Shown one piece after another: positions 1-14,792 of a stretch of DNA of 64,000 nt. The translations under genes and the position numbers were made by a program. This stretch comes from Paraphysomonas bandaiensis (Eukaryota > Chrysophyceae), in assembly GCA_965644295.1 (NCBI GenBank), contig CBFFRP010000377.1:62001-126000 (forward strand), read 5' to 3'. Position 1 is the first letter of the stretch, and each line of letters starts with the position of its first letter. The notes beneath the pieces are model-generated. The model did not search any database, had not been told where the DNA came from, and was given only the letters and a program-made list of their open reading frames with translations.

Positions 1-3000
1 GGCTGTGTATTAATGTTCGAGTTTCAGGGTGCAAGTTTTTTACTAAGGCTGCTACGTGGGCAGGTGAAGCTCATCAGATCCGTACATATTGACAAACGGC
101 TACATGCTAACTTTTTGGGGTCCATCGATATTGGTGAACCATCTGAGCAATTGTCTGAGAAAGTAGTGTCTGACATTCGGAAATACTCGGAGATCCTGGC
201 CTACTGCAATGCACAGACTGTAGTCCGGAGAATACATGCCGGGAACGGTTCTCCAGTGAGTGTCCTCCATAGTGCGCATTCTTCTATAGCTTACCATGTG
301 CTGTTACTAGGTCGAGATATCAGCAGATAATCTACAGGTGCTATGGCGGGAGGTTGTGGGTCGACCGGCCAGCAAACAGCTTTTGGCTGATACTATTGAC
401 GCATATGGCACTGGAACATCCCTCACTTACCCGCAATGCGAAGTCGCATTGCTTCAGGAGCTTCAGGAGAGTGGGGCCATCCCGACATTATCAAAAACGT
501 GAGTTTCGTATATAGTTGATTTTGGATTGTGAATATTGTGTGCCACTTCATGTACTGTGTCATTGCGTGATCCTATTTTAAAATGGAAAGCTGTGCAGGC
601 AGTTTGGTATGTTTAAAACTGAGGAGGAAATGGTACTACTTAATCCCATTAGACAATCGAAGAAAGTGGCGGAGGATAATATGGAACAGAAGAACGCTCT
701 TGATCACCCTGTACTATCGAAGAGCTTTTCTGGAGGGCCAGAATCTGGTAAAAGGTCCCTATCTTTTTCTCCGAAAAAGCACTCTTCTTGGAGGAAGAGA
801 CTGACCAGCTTTGCATCTACAAGCTCTGCTGGAGAAAAAGAGGAGGAAATGTCGCACAAAGCCGATGATAGTTTCGGTCCTACGCCTGCAGATTGCAGTA
901 GCCATGGGCCCGATTCTCCTGGTAAAGAAACGACTACCGGCGATGATAGTTGCAAGGACTTGAAGGGGAATTCTCATGCTTCAGAGTCAGATTCCCCACT
1001 TGAGGACGCGATGATTGATGAGAATGATTGTGAGGGTGATAGGGGTCATTCTGAAATTTCAGGGTCAGTGTCCCCACTTAAGGAGGTGGTGACTGATGGT
1101 GATAGGGACCATTCTGAAATTTCAGGGTCAGTGTCCCCACTTAAGGAGGTGGTGACTGATGGTGATAGGGACCATTCTGAAATTTCAGGGTCAGTGTCCC
1201 CACTTAAGGAGGTGGTGACTGATGGTGATGGGGGTAATGAGGGTGATGAGGGATATTCTGAAGTATCTGAGTCAGATTTCGCACTTAAGGAGGCGGTGTC
1301 TGATGGTGATGATGAGGGGGGTGATGAGCGACCTTCTATATGTTCTGTTGAAAGTTCTCCTGGGGATGATGTTTCCGATGGAACAAGTGATGCTACGCAG
1401 GATATAAATGTGGAAGAGTCCTGTACTGATAATATCGAGTCCCAGACTGTGGGGTCAGATATTGGCTGTCTGTCGGGAAGCCATGAGGACAATGAATACT
1501 CTCACCCCAAGGCGTACCTCTTTAGTTTAATTGACCGCAACTGTGACGGGCGGCTGACACTGACTGAGTTCGTTCAGGCTCTTCGGACGCACCCGGAAGT
1601 GTCTCGCGTGCTACGTCTACCGAGCCACATCAGACAGGAAGATGGGAGTCGAGACAAGTGTGTGATGGTTTTCAACGAAATGGACTCGGACAATAGTGGC
1701 ATTATAGACAGACGAAAATTTTTGTTGTATGTCGACAGCTTTGATTTCGACCGGGCGATGGATGAGTCAGGGCGGTCGGGCGATGACAAGGTGGGGTATC
1801 AATCTGGCGGAGATAGCAGTGAAGGAGACGATGAGAAGGTAGTGAAAGATATGGTGCCTCCTCCAATTAGCGCAAGATCGCCGATTCGATACCAAAATAG
1901 TCTGGGAACCCGCAAATCAATTGGCACTCAAAACACAGTTCAGACGTCACTTTTGTCTAGTAGTTACCCTCCTGGCAAGGTGGGCGCAGTTCAGGTACGT
2001 GTGGCACTGTACTTAGGTTATCGCACAGAATAATATGTTTCTTAGAACAAGATAGGAAGCCTTGGCTGTTCAAACATACACGGTATGTGTGTTCAAGTTG
2101 CTTAATTTATGATGTAAGTTCCAATGTCCGCAGACTCTGGGTCGCTATGTGATCATGATATTGCGCCAACTGATAGTGCGGATTTATATTTTTCTCAAGG
2201 AGTTCTTGTGGCAAAGTCACATGGAATCAGAACTTGCGAAGTGCCACCGGAGGTCTTGAATTTAATTTTTGAAAGTGACAATAAATATAGACGTGTGCGA
2301 AAGAGTAGTGGAGTGCATAATGTACACACTCTTGTACTCAGCCACAATCTGATATCTACTGTGCTCACAGCAAGCTTTGTCTCGTTCACAGGATTGTCTC
2401 ACTTGGATTTGTCATTTAATAAAATCACTGAAATCCATGGGGAATTCCCACCCACCTTGAAAGTGCTGAAGCTTAGCCGAAACAAAATCAGTAAAATCAA
2501 AGGACTACTTCTTTGTCATTCGTTGCGGGAAATCGATTTGTCACACAACTGTATTCGCTCAGTTGTGGGACTTCCTGCTGAACTGGAGAGGATTGACATA
2601 AGTGACAACAATATTGATGGAGAACTGAATCTGAGAATGCTTTCGCTGAGTCCCAAAATTAGTGCCCTGGCTATTGATAACAACCCCATAGTTGATCGCA
2701 TGAAGAACTATAGAGCTAGGCTAATGTCTCTTCTTCCTTGTTTAAATGAAATCAATCATGTGGTGCTTCCGCGACCTCGCAAAGTGCCTCCGAGGACTGC
2801 GAATAAAGGTGTTAGGCCCACTGGATCTCCTGTAAGGAGGTCTCGACCCCTATCAAATAGTCCACGAAGACGAATGAGTAAGAAAGCGCAGCAAGAGGCC
2901 GACGAACGACGATCGAAGGAGTATTTCATGATGCAGAAATATAGAGAAAATGCCGAGAAGAATGTGACAGATATGTTCGACTCCATGTCTCGCTCTGTCC

Positions 3001-5189
3001 ATAAGAGGTCTATGTCTCCTAAAAAGGTGATTGCGGTAACCGATCGACTTCATGCATGGAGGCCATGGCATATCAAGAAAATAGAGGAAGAGCAGGTGGG
3101 TTGGTTGCCACATATCCCTTTTTAAAGTTTAACTATGCTACAGAGGCTCCTTCGGGTTTCCATGGAACAGGAGTCTATGAAAGAACAGAAAAAGAAGAGA
3201 GTTGTGAGAAGACGAAAAAGCCCAGCGAAGAAGATTATTCGCCGGGAAGAAGTCGTCAATTGGACATCCCGTGTGCAGTCCATTTTGTCTGCGGCGTATG
3301 AGTTGTTGTGTCAGTTATTTGACGACATTGAGTCAGGGGTGCACAGAGAAGGACAAGAAATATCTCTTGAAAGTAAACAAGAGCTGAGAGAGACATTGGC
3401 GGAATTGTATAGCGATCGTATACAAGCGTTACGCGATGAGTTTTCAAGTGTGTCGCTTCCCTCTGGTGGAGCTGTGCCTGATGATTTGTCGGAAGAAGTC
3501 CGCGCCTGGCAGGAGGACTGTTATCATTGTATGCTTTCTTTGAAGTTCACACATTCTGTCGTGGGTATATCTGATAAAAGCATAAACAAAGTGGAGCACC
3601 TCATAGGTTCTTTAGTATCATCGCTTCAAATAAGTGAAGATGGGTACCCACTCGAGTTTGTGAATTGGCATGCTGGTGCTAAAAGGTGTGCCGATATGGC
3701 GGTACAAATAACTCGATCCCCCTTTGTCACTCCCTCGACGTCCATCCCTTGTTCGCCCATCAAAGGAAACCAGCTGTCTGTAGAAGACAATCAATTTCCT
3801 GATTTGTCAGTAACAGATGCGTCATGCTTGCCTAATATAGAGGAAGGTCTATCAAAGGAGAGTGACCTCGTCGATGAATCTGAGTCCCATGGTATCATTT
3901 CTCAGCATAATATTTCTACTAGTGCTTTGAGTTCTGATGATGTTAAGACGCGTATGGATAATCTAAAAGCTCGAGCTCTACGAAGAGCAGGCATGGATAG
4001 TACCCTTGTGGACAATCCAAGTTTGTCTGTGGGTCCCAAAACTGCACCTGCGGTAGATACCGAAACAGTGGAATCAAGTTCTGCGGAACTAAAGACTGAA
4101 ACTGTAAAAACTAATGCTTTAGTTTCACGAGAACAAGGGTCCGAAGGAGATAATATTATCGCATCTGATGAGCAAGCTTTACAGGAACCTGAGTCGGAAC
4201 CTCGTTTGGCACTTGAGTGTACTTCCGCTCCTGCAGTTGACGAAGACGTCGAAACATCAGTTATGGAAGAAAGTGATGAAACAGAGAGCCCTGAATCTGA
4301 AGATCATGACGAGGTGGACACTAGCGACGACGACGGAATTGATGAGGCTGGAGGGGCCTTCTCTCTCCCTCTAGGTGAGGCCAGACCTTCAGGGGGGTCC
4401 GTTGGTAGTGGAAGCATTGGTAGCTTGGGCAGTCGTTCAGCAGGAATTGGGAGTATGTTGTCTCAGAAGAAGCTACAAACCTGGAAAGACGCTGAGATAA
4501 TACCCCAAAACCCCAGTCGGGGAGATTGGCGGGATGAAGCCACAGATGTAGACGATGGGGATAAGAGCTATGCATTGTCAGAAGCTATAACTGGTGGTAA
4601 TACCCAGGAATCACGTCCTCCTCCTCGTAGCATGCTCAGTTCTCTGCAGGCAGCCGTTGAAGACGAAGATGACGTCGATGGTGGGAGGTTATCACCTGTT
4701 AGTACAAGCAGCAGTCTACACTACAATGTGGCATCACGGCTGAATGGAGCAATTTCGACCCCACCTCTGGAGCCATCTCATAGGTCGTCAACAGCAGAGG
4801 TCACATCTACTGCACATAGCGTAGCGTCTGTTAGAGATGATATGTCTCGGGATGATGTAAGTGCCGAAGATATATTTAGCAGAATGGGAAATTTGAAGGA
4901 GAAGATCATGCGTGGAAGTACGAGCACCTTGAAAGACTCCCGGCCTCGATCCACTCAGAGCGGAACCGTAGCGACACCAGAGAGGCCGAACAAGACGGTT
5001 GCAACGTCCCCCAGCAGTGTTCATTCCAATGCGTCCTCTAGTGTAATGACTCCCGCCGCAGACAGTGATAGCGAATCTCTCCGAAGTATATCCAGTTCAA
5101 AGACTGGGGCGTCTGGAATGAGTGCTATGGACCGATTAAAAGCTAAGCTCGCCAAAAATCGAATGGGTAAAGGCGATAGTACCGTATAA
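1..5189 (+). CDS. EF-hand / leucine-rich-repeat protein with acidic disordered regions (5' partial)
   Basis: Multi-exon gene that enters from the left edge. An exon ends at about 498 and splices to 599 in frame. The next exon runs to about 1995-1999, an LRR exon covers 2134-3095, and a clear 48-bp intron (3096-3143) leads to a long last exon ending at the 5189 stop. In order: an acidic Ser-rich region with 21-residue tandem repeats; two EF-hands near 1535-1740 (loops DRNCDGRLTLTE and DSDNSGIIDRRK, both with good calcium ligands); about six SDS22-like leucine-rich repeats (2330-2750); a basic helical segment; and a long acidic, Ser-rich tail. A short helix-like motif, M-D/G-x-L-K, recurs at about 3953, 4882 and 5128. 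I do not recognise the family. EF-hand plus LRR plus low complexity would fit a centrosomal or axonemal scaffold, but that is inference. The exact junction near 1996-2133 and the exons before 330 are uncertain. Confidence 0.7.
1047..1235 (+). repeat. 63-bp in-frame tandem repeat (three copies)
   Basis: Three nearly identical 63-bp units inside the EF-hand/LRR gene each encode a 21-residue acidic unit beginning HSEISGSVSPLKEVV. A diverged fourth unit follows. The near-identity of the units suggests recent slippage or unequal exchange. Confidence 0.9.
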
Positions 5190-5894
5190 GTTGTAAGTAA
5201 TTTTACTTTGTGTCATCGAGTCGTATTGAGAAAGTCAACATTGCTATGCATGCTATGTTTTCACTATATATATACCGTTCATACTCCACATAGTTGTTTT
5301 TGTGCAATTTAAACCAGTGGTCACGTAAAGAATCGTGGTTGTAAACCTTTCCCTTGAGTGTGTTTAGGGTGACCGGTTTTAATTTTTGCCTTCTTTGCAA
5401 ATTAAGTCAACAGTGTCAACGTAGCATCTCCTTTTCCAGAATATATGGAATACACAATCATCAGTGCTTCTTCTACACTGTGAGCATAGACCTATATATA
5501 TTATATAACTCTTACACTTATCCCAATGTTGTTATTGGTAACAGTATTGCAGTTGTTGTCCAATATCAATATATTCGTGCACTACAAGCTGAGTCAATTT
5601 TACTTTGCATTTGAATAATATGAAATCAGCTACTAGCTACTTAAAGTTTATTAATAACGAATGTCGAATTTGAAACAGTGATATATACAATCTCTTTTAT
5701 AATTTCCGTGTGTTAAGATAAATGAAAGTAACTGCTACAGAGTTCTCACAAAACAGAAAAGTTATTAATTCGTTTACTCTTCCTCGTTACTCTCTATAAA
5801 GAGAGCTAAAAGTTATATAAAGTAGATCAAACTAAGACGACATTTAAGAAAACAGAAGCAATATAGAAACAAGATAGGTGTTATTTTTCATTGG
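5190..5894. other. AT-rich intergenic DNA after the EF-hand/LRR gene
   Basis: AT-rich sequence without a convincing gene. It lies in a convergent (3'-3') gap and presumably holds the 3' processing region of the upstream gene. I see no other structure. Confidence 0.6.
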
Positions 5895-6240
5895 TAGTGA
5901 GTGCTTAAATCTGATATTCTACATTTTAACACTACGAGAGCTGCTTGTGTGTTGTGTGTCACCACAGGCCCAAGGTGGAACTACTTTCGTTCTATAGCTC
6001 ATATATATAGTGTATGATACGAAAGAGTCCCTCAGCCCTCAGCAAAGTCGGACTCGCACCTTTTCGTGGTGTCATGCTGGGGGATAAGTACCGGGATACT
6101 AACATGAGGAGCCGCATATATAGTCAGAAGATAATTTTCTGTCCACTCATAATGCTCGTGCGGTATACAAGGGACCAATATAAGTGTCACTTGTGTACCT
6201 TGACGAATAAACAGTCATCCTGGACTGGGCTCCGACCTGA
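5895..6240. repeat. Dispersed repeat family F1, copy A, left part
   Basis: Bases 5905-5996 match, in inverted orientation, the right-hand portion of the same repeat near 7545-7640 (shared words such as gctgcttgtg and the accaaggt region). From about 6036 the forward left part begins with the shared AAAGTCGGACTCG block and continues through an 'aataaacag' block to about 6240. The same blocks occur at 13822-14369 (reverse) and 52261-53160. The copies are diverged, and no transposase is seen. Confidence 0.7.
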
Positions 6241-7504
6241 AACGCGTGTCCGCACGTACCTCTCGGCCTTGACCTTTGATTATGTATGTGATGAGGACAC
6301 ATCGGGGGCTAGTGGAATATCTAATAAGGAAGCGGCACCCCATACAGATAACTTTGATTCACGGTCTTCATCAGTAAGCTCGAAAAACTCTATTGCTCGC
6401 TCTGGCAATACCGTTAGCTCGAAGAGCTCTCGTTGCTCGAAACACAATTCAGGAAGTACTTTATCTGGTCGATCGGGGATGTCTGAATCCCGTGATGTGC
6501 CGTTGGGTAGAGTTTCAGGAAAGTCATTGAGTAAATCTTTCTTGCTGCGCTTGAAGGAAGTTCATACCTTTATTCTGGTGATAAGTCATGGAGTTTGTCG
6601 TATAGCGACAAGCTCAGCACCGCAACTCCGAATGGAATAGATGTTGCGGCCAATACTACAGTATTTACTATATTCACGAAGTGTTGCCGCTACTGCGTGT
6701 GTGCTTTGGTACAGCAGCCAAGCCACCGGTGGAACTCTTGGATCAATTTTCGGCTACAGGAAAACAAGAAATGATATGTTCGTTAGCATCTGAAATTATC
6801 ATTTATACCTCTAGCACTAAAACTTTAATAATGGAGGACCTGCAGTGGTGTGACTCGCAGTCGTTTGAAATAATTCTACGTCTACTATCCGTGATGGATT
6901 CCGGTATATTCCTTGGATCAATGAGGCCTGTGGATCGCAACAAGAAATCAAGAAACTGGTATGTTCATAACACATCATTCGATAGGTCTGCCCGAGTCAA
7001 TGATATGGACGATATAAGCTACCTTTGCCATGTAATTTCATTGGGTACATTTACACGGAACAGCGTCCGCTCCTTAATTGAAGTTACCCTAGGGTCTTCT
7101 GTGTTGGCCAATGAGCCCAATATCTTGTCCTATCAAAGTGTGACGAATATTCTCTCAAAGAGTGGAGGAGGAATAGCGGGGTTGGTGGTAGAACAAATTA
7201 AGCAGATTGAATTGCGTGTGTCCAAGATGAAGTATGGCGCTAGCTCACCCTCAAGTGGTAATCGATATGGAATGCAAGAATTTGATGGATTGTCTCATGA
7301 GAACAAGATCCTTTTAAAACTGGCTTCTGTGTGTGGTACTGACTTTTCTGTATATACCCTTAACTTAACTTTAGAAAAAATGGGGTATGGGGTGATCATT
7401 TCTCAAGTAGAGAAAGCTCTCGTTGAACTTGAAGAGATGGGGATAATTAAGCGTGTTTTTGCCATGCCTGAAAGACTCGATTCGAAGGGCATCTGCAACT
7501 GGAG
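6241..7504 (+). pseudogene. Broken STAND/AAA-type NTPase fragment lying inside repeat F1
   Basis: Two open stretches in different frames (to 6640, and 6681-7541) together resemble part of a large signalling NTPase. There is a Ser-rich linker at about 6350-6540, a Walker B-like stretch (TLIMEDLQWCDSQSFEIILR, about 6825-6885), and a helical region (FDGLSHENKILLKLASV) of the kind that follows STAND or AAA_16 ATPase domains, for example in soluble adenylyl-cyclase-like proteins. No Walker A is visible, the frame is broken near 6560-6690, and both ends run straight into repeat F1 sequence. In the other copies the flanking repeat blocks are adjacent or nearly so, so this segment appears to be inserted in, or captured by, the repeat. 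The family assignment is tentative. Confidence 0.55.
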
Positions 7505-7915
7505 TATTGGGCTGCCTGCTGAAGTCAAGCACCCGGGCTAGTTCACCTTAAGGACCTTGGTGCTTGCGGTGACGCACAAGCAGCTATTGTAGCGCAAAAT
7601 AGTCGGATATCAGTGTTAAGCACTAGTTAGTTAAATGGTTTTGCTACAGTAGTTCTGACTCTTACCGCCAATTGCAAATAATCAGTTATTCACTTCTACG
7701 ACAGAGTACCGAGGTCTGAAAATATGACGGACAGCTTAAAAAAGAAACGAGGGTTTTAAGAATGTATAAATTGGAGTAAATTGCCGTGCCATGTACTTTC
7801 CTTCTCTTGAAGTCATTCTTTATAAATCTTATTTTTTCTCATCTATCTACTAAACTCGTACTGACTCTTGAACCTTGAACGCCAATTGCTAATAAGCAGG
7901 TGTTGTTCACAACTG
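7505..7915 (+). repeat. Repeat family F1, copy A, right part
   Basis: From 7505 (TATTGGGCTGCCTGCTGAA) to about 7693 the sequence matches the right half of F1, including the 'cttggtgcttgcggtgacgc' block and the 'gttaagcac..agttagttaaa' block shared with copies near 13830-13990, 52850-53060 and 53786. A second partial copy of the terminal block lies at about 7859-7915. Confidence 0.7.
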
Positions 7916-8173
7916 ATCTTTTTGACATCCTCTGTGATTTACATCGACTCTAGTTATTAGTTATACATACGTTGTTAGTTTATAATTAATTTTATATTTC
8001 TATTTACTGGTGCAATTTGTGTGGTAATAATAAAAAAGTTAAGTATGGAAAATTTATATAATACCTTGCAGCTTAAATTTTCTATGACTCAATCTAATAT
8101 ATTGACTATAGGTACTAAAAGTATCAGCAAAGCATCACACTAGACCTACTGTCTAACGCTAAATAGTAAAGTG
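7916..8173. other. AT-rich convergent intergenic DNA
   Basis: Very AT-rich sequence downstream of the m-AAA protease gene. No gene or repeat was recognised. Confidence 0.5.
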
Positions 8174-11331
<3,158 letters not shown>

Positions 11332-11902
11332 GAGACCCTCACACGCACAGACACAGAGGGATACAGAGGAGTCACATCACAGCATACATCCCCACAGTGT
11401 CATCAACTGATCCGCAGCTGGGAGGTAATTGCGATTGCTGTCAGTCTGTATGCTGAGAGCGGAGGGTTGCAGTGCACCACCGCTACATGTACATGTCCAC
11501 ATACAGCAGTGTACTGTTAGACTTGTACTGCTCTATCGGGTCCCTGTCAGCCCTACAGCAGTACTCCGCACACGTTCTGCAACTCTAGAACAGTTTATAG
11601 GTATACACATCCACGTACATCTGCACACTGCTGTACTCGCTGGACATACATACACTCCTAGTCGTACAGACATTTCATTCGCCCAGCCGCACACTGAAGT
11701 GTACCTACGCAATGTATATCAGTGTATACACTGTATATGCAGCCCTAGTAATCTGTGTCTGCATGCAGTACTTCTGTAGCTATGTGCCGTATGTATGTGT
11801 GTGTGTGTTGATGTGCTGCGCTGGATGAGAAGAGCGGAGAGAGGAGCGGAGCGGGTTATTTATGATTAACGTGCAGCCGATTATCCAAATACTGCAGAAT
11901 TA
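11332..11902. promoter_or_regulatory. Shared divergent promoter region (m-AAA protease / TPR protein)
   Basis: 571 bp between two head-to-head start codons. It is rich in GTAC, GTATAC and CATAC words from about 11460 to 11800, with a purine-rich GAGCGGAG stretch near 11830-11850. A promoter role is inferred from position only; no defined core element was identified. Confidence 0.5.
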
Positions 11903-13524
11903 ATGGTCTATGTAAATGAAGCTGTGCAAACACCCTACGGGGCAGGCAAAGTCGTGAGTGTAAGGGATAAGGATGTTGTGGTCGAGCCACTGCACTGGAG
12001 GATGGCAGGCGGACAGAAGCCGTCGTTCTATGTTAGTAAGTCAGACTTGTCGACACTGTTCACTGCGGGAGATGCTGTCAAAACACAGTTTGGGTCTGGG
12101 CGCATCAAAGAAGCTCGAGAGGATGGTATATACGTGATTGTATTGAACGACTGGAAACTAGCCACTGGCAAGTCTCCTGTGCTCTATTTGCCTGTGGATT
12201 CATTTACAAGGGAGCCAAAAGATGTACAGGTATGTCGATATGTATTAGGTGATGACTGTCTTAATTTAGTAAGCAGAGTATTGTGGTGGGAGCGAAGGTG
12301 TTCACCACTTATGGTACAGGCCAAATCACTGAAATTCGCGACACCGATGGTATCGTAGTCGTGACGCCAGATTCCTGGGTTTTAGCCGACGGCAGGGCAC
12401 CCGTTTTCTATATGAACAAGAAAGATGTGAGTCCTATTCTTGCGGCAGCTGGTGAGACGCCCACTGCTGGCACTGAGTCCAGTGAGCAGAGCTTTGAGTC
12501 CCGCATGAAACGGGCTATCGAGCTAAAGGGAAATGGAACGACGGAGTTTAAGAAAAATGAATTCGAGAAGGCAAGCATGCTTTACAGTCAGGCTTTGACG
12601 GTGATGAATGTAGGTTCCTTATTGCGCTGTACTGCCGACGTTCTAACTGTTGATGTAGTATCTAGGTGCCGGCTTGAGTAACGACCAAAAGGCGGCAGTC
12701 TTCGAGCAGGTAAGGCGAACTAAAGTGGTGATGATCTATGCATGACCATGTGCTTGGTATTTTCAGACGGTGCCTTGTCATAATAACATGTCTCTATGTT
12801 GCTTGCGCTTAAATCGATTCCGGGAAGCTGCAGAGTACGCGAACAATGTGAGTTAAACACCTATCCGAGTTACTGTTTCCTAACGACGATGTATATCGAA
12901 TATGTACAGAGTGTACAGTTGGTGGACGCTCTGGAGCAACGGATCGGAAGTAGTCGAGTGTGGACATGTTTAGAAGCTCGAGGAGTGACCCGGGATCTCT
13001 TATTGAAGAAGTGGAAGAGGCGTGCACACTACCTCTTGGGTAAGGCATATCTGGGTATGCTTGAATTGAAACTCGCCAGGAACAACTTTCGATCTGCATT
13101 GGCGCTTATTCAGGACGACCCTGTTCTTGTAAAAGAAGCAAACGAAATCCGTCAACTGGTGACGACTACCTCGAAGAAATTGGACAAACAGTCCAAGAAC
13201 GAAAAGAATATGTGGTCGAAGGCGTTCAAAAAGAGGAAGGAAGAACAACATCACGAGGAAAAGCTCAAGCAGCAGTCTCCTGCCAGCGCAGCTGTGGGCA
13301 GCCCACAGCAACAGCAGACAGGGAACACCACCAAGGGTGCTGTAGATCCTAGTGACTTCGACCTCTCGCAGTTTGGAATCGGGAAAGCGAATAAATCTGC
13401 TAACACAGGAGCAGTAGTTAAGGGGTCTAACGGCGGAAGTAGTAATCTGTGGATGGGAGGCTTGTTTATGCTTTTCACTGTGGGACTAATCGGTGGATTC
13501 ACATTTCTTAGATTCAGGAAGTGA
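11903..13524 (+). CDS. Tail-anchored TPR protein with a triplicated N-terminal module
   Basis: Five exons (introns 12230-12276, 12610-12658, 12710-12766 and about 12848-12918) give an exact 465-residue frame. The N-terminus has three copies of a ~45-residue module of the form (A/D)-x-V-x-T-x-(F/Y)-G-x-G-x(8)-D-G... followed by a conserved Trp and an aromatic-rich F/L-Y stretch (about 11915-12045, 12060-12210, 12285-12430). A TPR region follows (about residues 200-330: KRAIELKGNGTTEFKKNEFE, AHYLLGKAYLGMLELKLARN), then a Lys/Gln-rich linker and one C-terminal membrane segment (LWMGGLFMLFTVGLIGGFTF) ending FRK. TPR plus C-terminal anchor resembles FKBP38- or TOM-type co-chaperones facing the cytosol, but no peptidyl-prolyl isomerase domain is seen. 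The N-terminal module is not one I recognise. Confidence 0.85.
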
Positions 13525-13821
13525 ATTCTTTTAAATTAATAGCTTTTCAGCAGTAGTGTTTTGAGTAATAAGAAGTGATTACGAAGTAATATATTACAGG
13601 CCATCGGTGGAACACAGCGGAAAAGTCGTTGCTGTTTTGTTACAGAGGGTACCCCAAGGTTGTACTAAGTAGAACACTCTATCGCCGTATAGTTGATAGT
13701 TATCAGCTGTCGAATTGTAAGTGTGAGTAAAACAAATTCTAGAGGTTGAAATACGCAATGTATTTTAACATTGTCTAATGACGTGTTTCGTAGATTTTGA
13801 TTATGCTGATAGCAGTATTAA
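13525..13821. other. Convergent intergenic DNA downstream of the TPR gene
   Basis: AT-rich 3' flank of the TPR gene with no gene seen. It leads into the reversed F1 repeat copy. Confidence 0.5.
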
Positions 13822-14369
13822 AATTCTGATTATTAGCAATAAGCGTGTAAGAGTCAGAACTATTGTAGCAAAACAATTTAATTAACTAGTGCTTAACTCT
13901 GATATCCTACTATTTTGCGCTACATAAGCTGCTTGTGTTGTGTATCACCGCAAGCACCAAGGTACAACCACTTTCGCTCTATCACTCAGAGCAAACGCAG
14001 CGAGCAAGCAGAATGTTGATATACCTGACATCTGTTGCTGTTCTCATCATGTAATAATCAGATATTCTTATTTTACATCTTTTGACTTCAGGATTTTGAG
14101 CCCTTGAAATGCGTGAATTCAGCAGGCAGCCCAATACCCCGGTTACTCTTGAGGTGGGCCCAGCTCTGGGTTCTGGATGCCTGTTTATTCATTAAGGCCC
14201 AAAAACATCTACACAAGATCACAAGTGACACCTATTAGTGTCCCTTGTACCACACAAGCATTTGGCTATGAGTAGGCGAATTTTTTTTCTGACTATATAT
14301 GCGGCTTACGTTAGATTCCTTATCCCCCAGAACATCACGAAAAGGTGCGAGTCCGACTTTGGTGAGGGG
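13822..14369 (-). repeat. Repeat family F1, copy C (reverse orientation)
   Basis: Read on the minus strand, this about 548-bp copy runs from the 'accaaagtcggactcg' block, through 'gccttaatgaataaacagg' and 'gtattgggctgcctgctgaa', to the 'gttaagcactagttaatt' and 'tattgctaataatcag' blocks. It preserves the same block order as copies A and B but has no captured gene segment between the 'aataaacagg' and 'gggctgcctgctgaa' blocks. It sits in a convergent gap between two genes. Confidence 0.75.
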
Positions 14370-14792
14370 ATGTTGAATGTTGAGTAATGTATAATGTATA
14401 TGAAGTACAAAAGTGTACGTTGTTAGAATAGAGCTGTGGAAGACATAAAATAAACGGGTGAGCGTACTACCAATTTTAAAGTAACAGCTTCCGTGCTTTA
14501 CACTATACTAATTAGAACTTCAATAAATTGCATTAGGAGACCCAGCCTACATAAAGCGCACAGAGCACGAACAAGTTATTTGTTTGGTAAGGTTGAAACA
14601 AGTGTCTGTAATACTGTTCGACAGACTGAGGCCATAACAGTGGTCATTCGAAGAAGACTATACACAGCAACACACCACATCATACCGCTGCTCTTAATAG
14701 CAGTGCCGAGAACATGTACGAGAGCACTTTATTTACAGCTAAATACATGGAAGCACCATGCTGAAAGCTAACGAAAATACGACACTGCAGCA
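14370..14792. other. Convergent intergenic DNA
   Basis: No convincing gene or repeat. This is the 3' flank of the katanin-like gene. Confidence 0.5.
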
